A stretch of DNA of 64,000 bases from Flavobacteriales bacterium. GTDB taxonomy: Bacteria > Bacteroidota > Bacteroidia > Flavobacteriales_F > PHOS-HE28. The notes under the pieces were generated by a model. It searched no databases. It was not told the DNA's origin and saw nothing but the letters and a program-made list of their open reading frames with translations. The stretch lies in NCBI GenBank assembly GCA_020635695.1, contig JACJZH010000008.1, positions 127,056 through 191,055 on the forward strand, in the 5' to 3' direction. Each line of letters begins with the position of its first letter. Position 1 is the first letter of the stretch. This document shows positions 43,542-54,300 of this stretch, piece by piece. The position numbers and the translations under genes are program-made.

Positions 43542-44906
43542 ATGCCGATCCGTTCATGGTCCCTGATCAGCCTGCTGCTGCCGGTCATTCTCCAGGCGCA
43601 AGTGCTGGACGGCACGCTGCGGGACAGCTCGTCCGGTGCGCCGATCGAAGGAGCGCATGTGCAGGCCATGCGGTCGGGAACGGGCGCCGTATCCGGTCCT
43701 GACGGTGCCTTCGGTCTCCCGGTCGAAGTGCCGGACTCCCTGCTGATCACCCATGTGGCCTACCACGAATTGCGTGTGCCGGTGAAGGACGCCGGACCGT
43801 TCACGTTCAGCCTGCGGCCACGTGTGCAGGAACTCAGGCCGGTGGAGGTCGGCCTGCCCGCGCCAGAGGTCGTGTTCCGGGACGAGGACCTCCATGTGGC
43901 CGACCACCTGGTGAACGACGAGGGGACCTGGGTGCTGGCCTACGCGAAGCGAAGGATGCTGACCCGACAGGAGGTGGCCGGGGCAGGCGGGCTCAAGGGA
44001 GCCGAAGTGGTGTTGCTGGACACGTTGCAGCGCAGGATCGCTTCGGCCTCCTTGGACGACGAGGTGGTGGCCATGCACCGCAGCTACCGGAACGAGGTCG
44101 TGTTGGAGACCCGCGCCCGGGCGTATGTCGCGATGTTCGAAGAGGGAGGGATCGCCTTGGTGTCCCTGCCGAAGCGCTTCCTGCATGAACGCCTGCTGCC
44201 GTGGACGGACAGCATCCCACAACGGTTGCTGGGCAACGATCATCATCCGGCGCTGCCTGCATTCTCACATTTCGCGTTCGATCCCGAGCGTGAAAGCACG
44301 GACGTGTTCTGCTCGGTGGAGGACGCGCATTACCTGGCCATCTACCGCAGCCAGTACAAGTACCTGAGCAACCGCGACAAGGTGGACGTGATGAACATCG
44401 CCAACGACCTGGGCGTGGACAAGGAGCTGGTGGCGGGCGCCCTGTCGGGGATCGCGGGCGACATGCGCTTCAAGGCCCCTTATGCACCGGTGTTCGTGCG
44501 GGACGATGGCGTGTTCGTGTTCGATCATGCCGCGGAACGGATCCGGTCGTTCGGTGCGGGACTGAAGGAACAGGAGGGTGTGCCCATGCGGCATCAGCAG
44601 GACCGGCGCTGGGCGGAACGGCTGCTGCAGGACCGTGCCACCGGGCGCATCCACGCGGTCTACCGCTACCGCGATCATGTGTTGCTCGCCGAAGTGGACC
44701 CGCTCACCGGTCGCGTCGGCCAGGCCTTCCGCCTCACGCATCCATGGCCCGAACGTGTGCAGGTACATGGCGGGCACGTGTACTACGTGTACCGGCCGAA
44801 GGGCTCGTTGGAACACCGCGCGCTCTACCGCGAGCGGCTGCCGGCCTCAACGTTCGGGATGCCGCTTGGGAAAGTCGAGCCACACGAGCTCTCCGGTACC
44901 CCGTGA
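43542..44906 (+). CDS. Secreted protein with carboxypeptidase-regulatory-like domain
   Basis: A 454-residue protein. Signal peptide WSLISLLLPVILQAQ, then a carboxypeptidase-regulatory-like beta sandwich at about residues 18-90 (VLDGTLRDSSSGAPIEGAHV ... DSLLITHVAYHELRVPV). The rest is a large domain of unknown type with propeller-like strands (VFVRDDGVFVFDHAAERIR, GRIHAVYRYRDHVLLAEVDP). No T9SS tail is obvious. The ATG at 43542 is chosen by the signal peptide. Its last 60 bases overlap the 3' end of the convergent phosphatase gene. Function unknown. Confidence 0.82.
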   Translation: MPIRSWSLISLLLPVILQAQVLDGTLRDSSSGAPIEGAHVQAMRSGTGAVSGPDGAFGLPVEVPDSLLITHVAYHELRVPVKDAGPFTFSLRPRVQELRPVEVGLPAPEVVFRDEDLHVADHLVNDEGTWVLAYAKRRMLTRQEVAGAGGLKGAEVVLLDTLQRRIASASLDDEVVAMHRSYRNEVVLETRARAYVAMFEEGGIALVSLPKRFLHERLLPWTDSIPQRLLGNDHHPALPAFSHFAFDPERESTDVFCSVEDAHYLAIYRSQYKYLSNRDKVDVMNIANDLGVDKELVAGALSGIAGDMRFKAPYAPVFVRDDGVFVFDHAAERIRSFGAGLKEQEGVPMRHQQDRRWAERLLQDRATGRIHAVYRYRDHVLLAEVDPLTGRVGQAFRLTHPWPERVQVHGGHVYYVYRPKGSLEHRALYRERLPASTFGMPLGKVEPHELSGTP

Positions 44907-45347
44907 GGCCAGGGCCCAGCTGTCGAAGGGCAGGTCGATGCGCGCCATGCCCGTGGTGGGCAGGTTGTCGGGACCACCGCCCGTGAGGTAGTGCACGAAC
45001 TCCGTGAGACCGGGGTTGTGTCCGAAGAGCATCACCTCGGGACGGTCGTCAGGCAGGGCGTTCACCACGCGCAGGAGCGTGGGCACGTCGGCCAGGTAGA
45101 GCGCCTGCTCCTGGAGGAGGTCTCCGTTGGAAAGGTCCAGTGCGTCGGCGAACAGGTGTGCGGTGGTGAGGGCCCGCACCGCCGGACTGGTCACGATCAG
45201 CTGCACCGGCCCACCCTTGGCGGCGAAGAGCTTCGCCATGAAGGGCACATCGCGTTCCCCGCGTGCGTTCAGGGGGCGGTCGAAGTCGCTTTGCCGCGGA
45301 TCGGCCCAGCTGCTCTTGCCATGCCGGACCAGGTACAGGGTGCGCAT
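44847..45347 (-). CDS. SixA-type histidine phosphatase
   Basis: A 166-residue phosphatase of the phosphoglycerate-mutase-like fold. The catalytic RHG motif is LVRHGKSSW (His residue 8); the second catalytic His is in MLFGHNPGLTEF. Length and the SSWADPRQSDFDRPLN segment match the SixA group, which removes phosphate from phosphohistidine in signalling proteins. Substrate not known here. Its 3' end overlaps the convergent secreted-protein gene by 60 bases. It starts 7 bases after the stop of the upstream 144-residue gene on the same strand. Confidence 0.92.
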   Translation of the reverse strand: MRTLYLVRHGKSSWADPRQSDFDRPLNARGERDVPFMAKLFAAKGGPVQLIVTSPAVRALTTAHLFADALDLSNGDLLQEQALYLADVPTLLRVVNALPDDRPEVMLFGHNPGLTEFVHYLTGGGPDNLPTTGMARIDLPFDSWALASRGTGELVWLDFPKRHPER

Positions 45348-45354
45348 GATGCGC

Positions 45355-45789
45355 TCAGAGCGTGAGGTCCTTCATGCCGTCCACCAACGTATGGAGCAGT
45401 GCGTTGGCGTCCATCGTCAGGGGCAGTGCCAGGGTCACCGTGCGGGCATCGCTCACCGACTGGCCATCGCGCAGCACGCGGGCGATCTGCAGGTCCAATC
45501 GTTCGGGGTATTCCCCGGTGAAGGAGAGGTCCAGCGAGGTGCCTCCTGAAAGCCGCAGCCGGTAGGCCGGGTAGGAGGAGCCGGCATCGGCAAGGCGTTC
45601 TTCGAGCACATGCCCGCCGCTGCGCAGGTCGTCCGACCATTCGTCCATCACGTAGAGCAGCACATGCTCGATGAAGAGCTCCGGGTCGCGGGGCAGGGGG
45701 GGCTGTTCGGCGGCCAGGGGGGCCAGCAGGCGTGAACGGGTGTGGCGCAGGATCGCTGCCACATCATGGATCTGTTCAGTAAAGGTCAT
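45355..45789 (-). CDS. Conserved-looking protein of unknown function (144 aa)
   Basis: A 144-residue, soluble, mixed alpha/beta protein that I do not recognise. It begins with helices (MTFTEQIHDVAAILRHTRSR, PELFIEHVLLYVMDEWSDDL) and continues with strands (YRLRLSGGTSLDLSFTGEY, RTVTLALPLTMDANALLHTL). No signal peptide or membrane segment. It lies 7 bases upstream of the SixA-type phosphatase gene and is likely co-transcribed with it. The ATG at 45789 is the only start giving a protein-like N-terminus; the longer frame to 46038 runs into clpB and the clpB terminator. Confidence 0.65.
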   Translation of the reverse strand: MTFTEQIHDVAAILRHTRSRLLAPLAAEQPPLPRDPELFIEHVLLYVMDEWSDDLRSGGHVLEERLADAGSSYPAYRLRLSGGTSLDLSFTGEYPERLDLQIARVLRDGQSVSDARTVTLALPLTMDANALLHTLVDGMKDLTL

Positions 45790-45888
45790 CCACACAGGTC
45801 TTGTTCCCGATCGCGATGTTACCCCGTTCGACCATGCCACGCCCGCGTGCGCGCGAACACTTATCCACGATCGATGCACAGGGGAAAC

Positions 45889-45915
45889 ACGAAGCCCCCG
45901 GATCGGGGGCTTCGT
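45889..45915 (-). terminator. Rho-independent terminator of clpB
   Basis: A perfect 12-bp stem (ACGAAGCCCCCG with CGGGGGCTTCGT) and a 3-base loop, then GTTTCCCC on the minus strand, 19 bases after the clpB stop. Confidence 0.8.
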
Positions 45916-45934
45916 ACGATGACCGTTCCAGGCT

Positions 45935-48592
45935 TCAGGCTTCCGCCTTGTTCGTCCTGGCCTTCCCGTTCCCGTTGATCTGCTGCTCCTCCTTGTCGTC
46001 CACCGGGGCGCGGAAGACGATCTTCCCATCGAACACATCGATGACCTGGGGCTTGTCCGGTTCCAGCGTACCGGCGATGATCTGGCGGCTCAGCTCGTTG
46101 AGCAGTTCCTTCTGGATCATGCGCTTGATCGGTCGCGCGCCGAACTGCGGGTCGAAGCCCGTGGCGCTGATGTGCGCGACCAGTTCGTCGCTGGGGATCA
46201 GCTGGTAGCCCTTCTCCGCGAGGTGCTCCACCAGCTGGTGCAGCTGCAGTTCCACGATGGCCTGCACGTCCTTGCGGCCCAGCGGACGGAACATGATCAG
46301 CTCGTCCACGCGGTTCAGGAACTCGGGGCGCACGGTCTTGCGCAGCAGCTCCATCACCTCGTTGCGGGTCTTCTCGACCACCTCCTCCAGGTCCTTCTTC
46401 TCCAGATGCTCGAAGTTCTCCTGGATGATCTGCGACCCGATGTTGGAGGTCATGATGATGATGGTGTTCTTGAAGTTCACCACCCGCCCCTTGTTGTCGG
46501 TGAGGCGGCCGTCATCGAGCACCTGCAGCAGCACGTTCCACACGTCGGGGTGCGCCTTCTCGATCTCGTCCAGCAGCACCACGCTGTAAGGCTTGCGGCG
46601 CACGGCCTCGGTCAGCTGGCCGCCCTCGTCGTAGCCCACGTAGCCCGGAGGCGCGCCCACCAGGCGGCTCACGGTGTGGCGCTCCTGGTACTCGCTCATG
46701 TCGATGCGCGTCATGGCGTTCTCGTCGTTGAACAGCACTTCGCTGAGCGCCTTGGCCAGTTCGGTCTTGCCCACGCCGGTGGTGCCCAGGAAGATGAAGC
46801 TGCCGATGGGCCGGCGTTCATCGCCCATGCCCGCGCGGCTGCGGCGCACGGCGTCGGCCACGGCACGCACGGCCTCGTCCTGGCCGATCACGCGTTTGTG
46901 CAGTTCGTCCTCCAGGTGGAGCAGCTTCGTCCGTTCGCTCTCGAGCATCCTGCTCACCGGGATGCCGGTCCAGCGCCCCACCACCTCGGCGATCTCCTCC
47001 ACGTCCACCTCCTCCTTGATCAGCTTGCTGCTGGCCTGCAGTTCGGTGAGCTGCTCCTTGGCCTTGGCCAGCTTGTCCTCGGTCTCCTTGATGCGGCCGT
47101 AGCGGATCTCGGCCACCTTGCCGAAGTCGCCCTCGCGCTCGGCCTGGGCGGCGTCGAACTTCAGCTGATCGATCTCCTCCTTGGCGCTGTTGATCTGCTC
47201 CACCAGGCCGCGCTCGCTCTCCCAACGGGCCTGCAGGGCGTCGCGCCGCTCACCGAGCTCGGCGAGCTCCCGGTTGATCTCCGCGAGCTTGGCCTCGTCC
47301 TTCTCGCGCTTGATGGCCTCGCGCTCGATCTCGAGCTGCATCACGCGGCGGTCCACCTCGTCCAGCTCCTCGGGCTTGGAGTTGATCTCCATGCGCAGCT
47401 TGCTGGCGGCCTCGTCGATCAGGTCGATGGCCTTGTCCGGCAGGAAGCGGTCGGTGATGTAGCGGGTGCTCAGTTCCACGGCGGCGATGATGGCCGCGTC
47501 CTTGATCAGCACCTTGTGGTGGTTCTCGTACTTCTCCTTGATGCCGCGCAGGATGCTGATGGCGTCCTCCCGTGAGGGCTCGTCCACCATCACCTTCTGG
47601 AAGCGGCGTTCCAGGGCCTTGTCCTTCTCGAAGTACTTCTGGTATTCGTTCAGCGTGGTGGCCCCGATGGCGCGCAGTTCGCCGCGGGCCAGGGCGGGCT
47701 TCAGGATGTTGGCGGCGTCCATGGCACCCTCGCCACCGCCGGCGCCCACCAGGGTGTGGATCTCGTCGATGAAGAGCACGATGTCGCCTTCGGCGGAGAT
47801 CACCTCCTTCACGACCGACTTGAGGCGCTCCTCGAACTCGCCCTTGTACTTGGCACCGGCCACCAGCGCGCCCATGTCCAGGCTGAACACGCGCTTCCGC
47901 TTGAGGTCCTCGGGCACGTCGCCGCTCACGATGCGTTGGGCGATGCCTTCGGCGATGGCGGTCTTGCCCACGCCTGGTTCCCCGATCAGGATGGGGTTGT
48001 TCTTGGTGCGTCGGCTCAGGATCTGCAGCACGCGGCGGATCTCCTCGTCGCGCCCGATCACGGGGTCCAGCTTGTTCTCCTTGGCCAGCTGGTTCAGGTC
48101 CTTGGCGTACTTGTTCAGCGCGTTGTAGGTCTCCTCCTGACTCTGGCTGGTGACGCGCTCGCCCTTGCGCAGTTCCTTGATGGCCGCGATCAGGTCCTTC
48201 CTGGTGACGCCGTTGTCCTTCAGCAACTGGCCCACGGTGTCGCCGCTCTCGAGGATGCCGATCAGCAGGTGCTCCACGCTGGCGAACTCGTCGCCGAACT
48301 CCTTCAGCGAGGCGAGCGCCTTGGTGAGCGCGTCGTGCGCGGTGCGCGACAGGCTGATCTGCCCGCCCTGCACCTTGGGGTATCCCTCCACGATGCGGTC
48401 GAGCGCCTGTTGCATCACAGGCAGGTTCACGTTCAGCTTCTTCAAGAGGAAGGGCGCCACGTCCTGGTCCACTTCCAGGATGCCCTTCAGCAGGTGTCCG
48501 TTCTCCAAGATCTGGTGGCCATGGCCGCTGGCAATGGTCTGCGCCTGCTGGATGGCCTGCTGGGAGCGGATGGTGAATTTGTTGAGGTCCAT
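45935..48592 (-). CDS. clpB: ATP-dependent disaggregase chaperone ClpB
   Basis: An 885-residue Hsp100 chaperone. The N-domain (about residues 1-150) is followed by AAA1 with Walker A GEPGVGKTAI and Walker B VLFIDEIHTL, the middle coiled-coil domain (about 410-530; rich in E/K with LQARWESERGLVEQIN), and AAA2 with Walker A GTTGVGKTEL and Walker B VVLLDEIEKAHP. With DnaK it rescues aggregated protein after heat stress. The presence of the M-domain identifies ClpB rather than ClpA/C. C-terminal tail ends in a Lys/Glu-rich low-complexity stretch. Two inverted repeats lie upstream, a possible control site. Confidence 0.97.
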   Translation of the reverse strand: MDLNKFTIRSQQAIQQAQTIASGHGHQILENGHLLKGILEVDQDVAPFLLKKLNVNLPVMQQALDRIVEGYPKVQGGQISLSRTAHDALTKALASLKEFGDEFASVEHLLIGILESGDTVGQLLKDNGVTRKDLIAAIKELRKGERVTSQSQEETYNALNKYAKDLNQLAKENKLDPVIGRDEEIRRVLQILSRRTKNNPILIGEPGVGKTAIAEGIAQRIVSGDVPEDLKRKRVFSLDMGALVAGAKYKGEFEERLKSVVKEVISAEGDIVLFIDEIHTLVGAGGGEGAMDAANILKPALARGELRAIGATTLNEYQKYFEKDKALERRFQKVMVDEPSREDAISILRGIKEKYENHHKVLIKDAAIIAAVELSTRYITDRFLPDKAIDLIDEAASKLRMEINSKPEELDEVDRRVMQLEIEREAIKREKDEAKLAEINRELAELGERRDALQARWESERGLVEQINSAKEEIDQLKFDAAQAEREGDFGKVAEIRYGRIKETEDKLAKAKEQLTELQASSKLIKEEVDVEEIAEVVGRWTGIPVSRMLESERTKLLHLEDELHKRVIGQDEAVRAVADAVRRSRAGMGDERRPIGSFIFLGTTGVGKTELAKALSEVLFNDENAMTRIDMSEYQERHTVSRLVGAPPGYVGYDEGGQLTEAVRRKPYSVVLLDEIEKAHPDVWNVLLQVLDDGRLTDNKGRVVNFKNTIIIMTSNIGSQIIQENFEHLEKKDLEEVVEKTRNEVMELLRKTVRPEFLNRVDELIMFRPLGRKDVQAIVELQLHQLVEHLAEKGYQLIPSDELVAHISATGFDPQFGARPIKRMIQKELLNELSRQIIAGTLEPDKPQVIDVFDGKIVFRAPVDDKEEQQINGNGKARTNKAEA

Positions 48593-48597
48593 GTGCG

Positions 48598-48632
48598 TTG
48601 GACGGTTGGGTGTTGGATGTTGTGCGTTGCCG
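48598..48632. repeat. Degenerate GTTGG-type short tandem repeat upstream of clpB
   Basis: Spaced copies of GTTGG (GTTGGACGGTTGGGTGTTGG) and related GTTG words run across the clpB 5' region on the plus strand, directly before the clpB ATG. No gene. Confidence 0.5.
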
Positions 48633-48679
48633 ATCTACAACGACACCCCGCTCCATCAAAGCATGCACCGCTGGAACGA

Positions 48680-48717
48680 TCCTGCTGGAATGGCAGGAAT
48701 CCGTTGAGGGTCAACGA
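48680..48717. promoter_or_regulatory. Adjacent inverted repeats upstream of clpB
   Basis: CCTGC-N7-GCAGG at about 48681-48697 and CGTTGA-N3-TCAACG at about 48702-48716 stand side by side, 90-125 bases upstream of clpB. They could be operator sites or part of a hairpin ending the NlpC/P60 transcript. Neither matches CIRCE. Confidence 0.35.
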
Positions 48718-48768
48718 CTTTTCGGCAGGAAGGGGAGCGTTTGTCGGCCGGATCGGCAGGGATCCGCC

Positions 48769-49545
48769 TTACAGCACCCGGCGGACGGCATGCAGCCGAT
48801 GCGTGTGGGCCTGCTCCTCCTCGTTGAAGATGCCCTGCCGGTCCAACACATCGATGCGCACCCGGCCACTGGCGTGCGCGATGCGCAGCCTGTCCTCGGT
48901 GTCGCGCGTCAGGATGATGCCCACATGGACCACCTTGCCGGCCTGGTTGGTGAAGAAGGCCAGGTCCCCGGGCTCGCACACATCGAGCAATTCCACCGCC
49001 TCACCCTCCAGCACCTGCTGGTCCGCATCGCGCGGCAGGTAGATGCCCATGAGGATGAACAGCATCTGGGTGAGGCCGCTGCAGTCCACACCCCATGGGG
49101 TCCGGCCACCCCAGAGGTAGGGTGCGCCCAGGAAGGGATGCAGGTAGAACTCGATCAGGTCGGCACGTTCGAGGTCCGGGCGTTGGTTGGTGACGGCCTG
49201 CACGGGAATGCGCCGGTCCTGCCAGAGGATGGCACCCTCCTCGTAGAACGGCAGCACGGCGCCGTAGGGGAGCATCACCGGACGGTCGCCCAGGTCCACC
49301 AGGCTGTCGGGACCGATCACGCGCAGGTCCGGGTCGTAGTTGGGGGTGGGGCAGGGGGCCAGCTGCTTGTTGTCCACCCAGCCCTCGTAGCCGTCGTGGT
49401 CGAACTTCACCCGCGACCACTTCTCCTGCCGTTCAAGCAGCTCGCCTGTCTCCCCGAAAAGCCACTGCGTCACCTGCTCGGCACGGTCGCTGGGCTCGCT
49501 CCGCACGGGAACGATGCTGAGGGGACAGATGACTGGCGTGGCCAC
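48769..49545 (-). CDS. NlpC/P60 family C40 peptidase with SH3-like domains
   Basis: A 258-residue cell-wall hydrolase. An SH3b-type domain at about residues 1-60 (ICPLSIVPVRSEPSDRAEQV, YEGWVDNKQL) is followed by a second beta segment and the NlpC/P60 domain from about residue 140. The catalytic Cys is in WGVDCSGL (C155), His in VVHVGI (H207), and the third polar residue in IAHASG (H223). It resembles dipeptidyl-peptidase VI, which cuts gamma-D-Glu bonds in peptidoglycan peptides. No signal peptide is visible, consistent with a cytoplasmic recycling role. It is 3 bases downstream of the thiolase gene. Confidence 0.92.
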   Translation of the reverse strand: MATPVICPLSIVPVRSEPSDRAEQVTQWLFGETGELLERQEKWSRVKFDHDGYEGWVDNKQLAPCPTPNYDPDLRVIGPDSLVDLGDRPVMLPYGAVLPFYEEGAILWQDRRIPVQAVTNQRPDLERADLIEFYLHPFLGAPYLWGGRTPWGVDCSGLTQMLFILMGIYLPRDADQQVLEGEAVELLDVCEPGDLAFFTNQAGKVVHVGIILTRDTEDRLRIAHASGRVRIDVLDRQGIFNEEEQAHTHRLHAVRRVL

Positions 49546-49548
49546 GGC

Positions 49549-50730
<1,182 letters not shown>

Positions 50731-50766
50731 GGAAGGGATGTTTTCGGGGTTCTCGAAGAAGGGCCG

Positions 50767-50774
50767 CAAAGGTA
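50767..50774 (-). promoter_or_regulatory. -7 promoter element of thiolase gene
   Basis: TACCTTTG, a perfect match on the minus strand, followed by CGGCCC, 36 bases before the thiolase ATG. It lies 24 bases from the divergent tRNA-Ser promoter element. Confidence 0.55.
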
Positions 50775-50798
50775 GCATGGCCGGATCGAGCGATCGGC

Positions 50799-50806
50799 TA
50801 TCTTTG
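50799..50806 (+). promoter_or_regulatory. -7 promoter element of tRNA-Ser
   Basis: TATCTTTG, a perfect TAnnTTTG match, followed by CCGCCC, 30 bases before the tRNA. Confidence 0.55.
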
Positions 50807-50836
50807 CCGCCCATCGTCGCCGGGAGGCGGCGCTTC

Positions 50837-50927
<91 letters not shown>

Positions 50928-50932
50928 GATCG

Positions 50933-50970
50933 GAAAGCCGTCCCAGGAACAGGGCGGCTTTCGTGTTGGA
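50933..50970 (+). terminator. Terminator hairpin after tRNA-Ser
   Basis: GAAAGCCG(T)CCC pairs with GGGCGGCTTTC, one bulged base, 7-base loop, followed by GTGTT. The short T tract is interrupted, but the tail is shared with other terminators in this window. Confidence 0.6.
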
Positions 50971-50977
50971 TCCCGGC

Positions 50978-50985
50978 TACCTTTG
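50978..50985 (+). promoter_or_regulatory. -7 promoter element of tRNA-Pro
   Basis: TACCTTTG, perfect consensus, only 11 bases before the first base of tRNA-Pro, so the 5' leader is just a few bases long. Confidence 0.55.
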
Positions 50986-50996
50986 GCCGGACATCT

Positions 50997-51071
50997 CGGG
51001 GTGTAGCGCAGCCCGGTTAGCGCACCTGCTTTGGGAGCAGGGGGTCGTGTGTTCGAATCACACCACCCCGA
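50997..51071 (+). tRNA. tRNA-Pro (anticodon TGG)
   Basis: A 75-base cloverleaf: acceptor CGGGGTG/CACCCCG, D arm GCGCAGCCCGGTTAGCGC, anticodon loop TTTGGGA, T loop TTCGAAT, discriminator A, CCA not encoded. Anticodon UGG can read all four proline codons. Confidence 0.96.
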
Positions 51072-51073
51072 CA

Positions 51074-51104
51074 GGAAGCCGATCGTGAGATCGGCTTTCG
51101 TGTT
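51074..51104 (+). terminator. Terminator hairpin after tRNA-Pro
   Basis: AAGCCGATC and GATCGGCTT form a perfect 9-bp stem with loop GTGA, followed by TCGTGTT. Same tail as the tRNA-Ser terminator. Confidence 0.65.
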
Positions 51105-51144
51105 CCCGGCCCCGCCGGACCGGAAAATCCGACCTTTGCGGGAC

Positions 51145-51221
51145 GACCCCGTAGCTCAGTTGGATAGAGCATCTGCCTTCTAAGCAGACGGTCACAGGTT
51201 CGAATCCTGTCGGGGTCGCCA
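51145..51221 (+). tRNA. tRNA-Arg (anticodon TCT)
   Basis: A standard cloverleaf: acceptor GACCCCG/CGGGGTC, D arm GCTCAGTTGGATAGAGC, anticodon loop CTTCTAA, T arm ACAGG-TTCGAAT-CCTGT, discriminator G. Unlike the other three tRNAs here, a CCA follows directly in the DNA (51219-51221). It reads AGA and AGG codons. A GACCTTTG element lies 7 bases upstream. Confidence 0.95.
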
Positions 51222-51375
51222 ACGAAGCGGATGTTCCGATCCGCCGGATCATTGGGCCGTCAGGCCTCCCCATCGACCTCCTTCGGCGATTGGTCGAATT
51301 GTTGATCCCTTCCGTGCTTTCGAGGCGTTAAGGCACTGATAACGATGCATTTTCGCGCATCCAATGACCTGCCTC

Positions 51376-54300
51376 ATGCCTCTGACCAGGATCCTGCCAG
51401 GACTTCTTCTGTGGGTGTCGACCGGCCTGCTCCAGGCCACCACCTATTACGTGTCGCCCACAGGCAGTGACAGCAACAACGGGACCTCTCCCTCTTCCCC
51501 CTGGCGCACGATCGGCCGTGTCAACCAACTCGGTGGGGCACTGGGTGCCGGGGATGTGGTGCTGTTCCAACGGAACGGGGTCTATCGCGGAAAGCTCAGC
51601 ATCTCCTCGTCCGGGACAACGGGTTCGCCGATCGTGGTGGGGGCTTACGGGCAGGGAAATGATCCCGTGATCTCCGGAAGTGACCTGGTAACGGGATGGA
51701 CGGTCTACAGTGGGAACATCTGGAGAGCGCCGGTCGGGGCTTCCGTTCGTCATGTCTACTACAACGGAGAACGCTTGCAGCTGGCCCGTTTCCCGAACAG
51801 CGGTTGGGCGCGCACGGACCACGCGACGAGCACGACGACCACGGATGCGACCCTGAACCAATCCTCCGGATTCTGGAACGGAGCCACCCTGGTGATCAGG
51901 ACCACCAATTGGAGCTATGATACCGCACGCGTCACCGGCTTCAATGGGGGGGTGCTCACCCACACCAGTACCGGCAATTCGATGGGGAACGAGGAGTGGG
52001 GCTATTTCCTGCGGAACAAACTGGCCCTGCTGGACGCGCCCGGTGAATGGTACTATGATGCGGGCTCCGGACAATTGTACGTGTGGTGCCCGGGCAACGC
52101 CAACCCCAACGGACAGACCATCGAAGCCGCGGTGAGGGACAACGGCCTGTACGTGGCCTGGCAGCGACACGACCTGAACGTGTCCTATCTGTCCTTCCGC
52201 CATACGACCGATGCCGCGTTGCGCCTGAGCGGGTCCTATAACACCGACTTCTCGCACTGCACGTTCACGGAATGCCAGCAGGCGATACGCAGCACGGGAA
52301 ATGATCAGGCGTTCAGCTACCTCGACATCTCAGGGACCTATGGCACGGCGGTGCACCTGCTGGACAACAACAGCACCCTGACCCATTCCACCTTCACGGA
52401 CATCGCCCTGGTCCCTGGCCTGGGCGAGAGCAACTGGGGGTATTTCGGTCTGCGGATCTCCGGGTTCGGTTGCGAGGCCGCGGACAACTTCTTCGACCAC
52501 ATCGGGTACATCGGTATCGTGACCGAAGGCGATTGTGCCGTGCGGAGGAACACGTTGCACGACTGCCTGTCGATCCTCAATGACGGTGGTGCGATCGCCT
52601 TTGACAACGCGGACGGATTGGTGGTGGAGGACAACATCGTGGATGACCTGATCTGCGATCTGTCGAGCGTCGCACCGACGCACACCTCCTTCTTCCGCAT
52701 GGGACACGGGATCTACTTCGGCAATACGACGATCCGGAACACCATCGTGCGCAGGAACACGGTGAAGAACTGCGTGAGCAGCGGCATCCATGTGGACCAC
52801 ACGATGGTCGCCTCCGGCAACCAGGTGAAGGACAATGTGCTGTTCAACAACGGGGTCCAACTGAGCATCTCGGACTTCTCCAATTACAATGGTCCCGGAG
52901 CTGCGCCCCCGTATTACGTGCCGAGCTTCAATACCGTGTACTCCGGCAATGTGTTCTATTGCCTGACCAAGGAACAGCTGTGCATGCGGCAGTTGCACGT
53001 GAACAGTCCCAACTGGGTGGATTACGGCACGTTCTCGAACAACCGTTACTTCAATCCCTACAACGAGGTCAGTATCGAGCAGTTCAACACCGATGCAGGG
53101 ATACGGCGGTACTACACGCTGGAGAAGTGGCAGGATGAAATGGGCCAGGATGCCGGATCCACAAGGTTCCCGGAGCGACGGAACGCGCACGCCACCTTGA
53201 GCGAGCTTACCGGGAACCTGGTGGTGAACGGGACCTTCGACACGAACGTGGACGGCTGGGGAGGGTGGCCGACCAATGCGACCGCGACGCACAACACGAA
53301 CTACCTGGACAATGGCTGCCTGCGCGCCAACCTGCCGAACAACTCGGTGTATGACACCTACTCGCTCCGCAGTCCTGATGATTTCCCGATCCAGAACGGG
53401 AGCTGGTACAGGATGCGCTTCAGCCTGCATTCCAACGACCACGGTTTCGTGCTGGCCGGACTGAAGGGGCTCAGCCAGTTCATGGGGCCTGAAGAGGTCT
53501 ATGAACGGATGATCCCGTTCTCGGACGAGCGCAGGGAGATCGAGTTCTACTTCCAGAGCGGGCTCTCCGACCAAGCCGTGGTCCAGTTCGTGAACAATTG
53601 GACGGAGCCGCTCTACTACCTGGACAATGTGGAGGTACACCGGGTGACCGTGGAGGACCTGGACCCCAACGAGGACCATGTCCTGCTGTACAACGAGGCC
53701 GAGACCTCACAGTCCTTTCCGGTGGTCGGGAGCTGGGAGGACGTGAACGGCAACCCGGTGAACGGCTCCGTGACCCTGGCCCCGCATGCCTCGGCCTGCA
53801 TCTATCGGGTGGCCTCCACGGGCAATCCGGGTGGTGGTGGTGGGGTCGTTGGCACCGCCAGTGCGCGGGTCTTCCTGGGTGGTCCCATGAACTGGGGTAC
53901 GGGACAGATGAGAACGGACCTCAGGGATTCCGGAGTACTTCCTCAATCGGAACCCTACACGGCCCTGGGACATGACCTGTACAACGCCGGGGTCGTGGCC
54001 TCCTCGGCCGTATGGAACGCCACCGGGCCTGACCGGCCGGTGGATTGGGTGGTCCTGGAACTGCGCAACAACGATGCCGGGTATTCCTTCTCGGCCGCCT
54101 GCGCAGCGATCCTGAAAGCGGACGGGCATGCGGTGGACCCTGTAACAGGAGGAACGGTCGGGTTCCCGGTGACCACGGTCGGGAAGAAACTGGTGGTGCT
54201 TCATCGGAACCACCTGCCAGCCATGGTGAACAACAGCGTGCTGGTGAACGGACAGGTGCTGGACCTGGCCTTGCCATCGGTCGGATTGTTCGGTGGCTCG

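Noticed and set aside
45861..45869. TTATCCACG resembling a DnaA box, with TCATCCACA nearby at about 45786
   Set aside because: Only two imperfect sites, no AT-rich unwinding region, no dnaA or dnaN and no cluster of boxes, so no origin is claimed.
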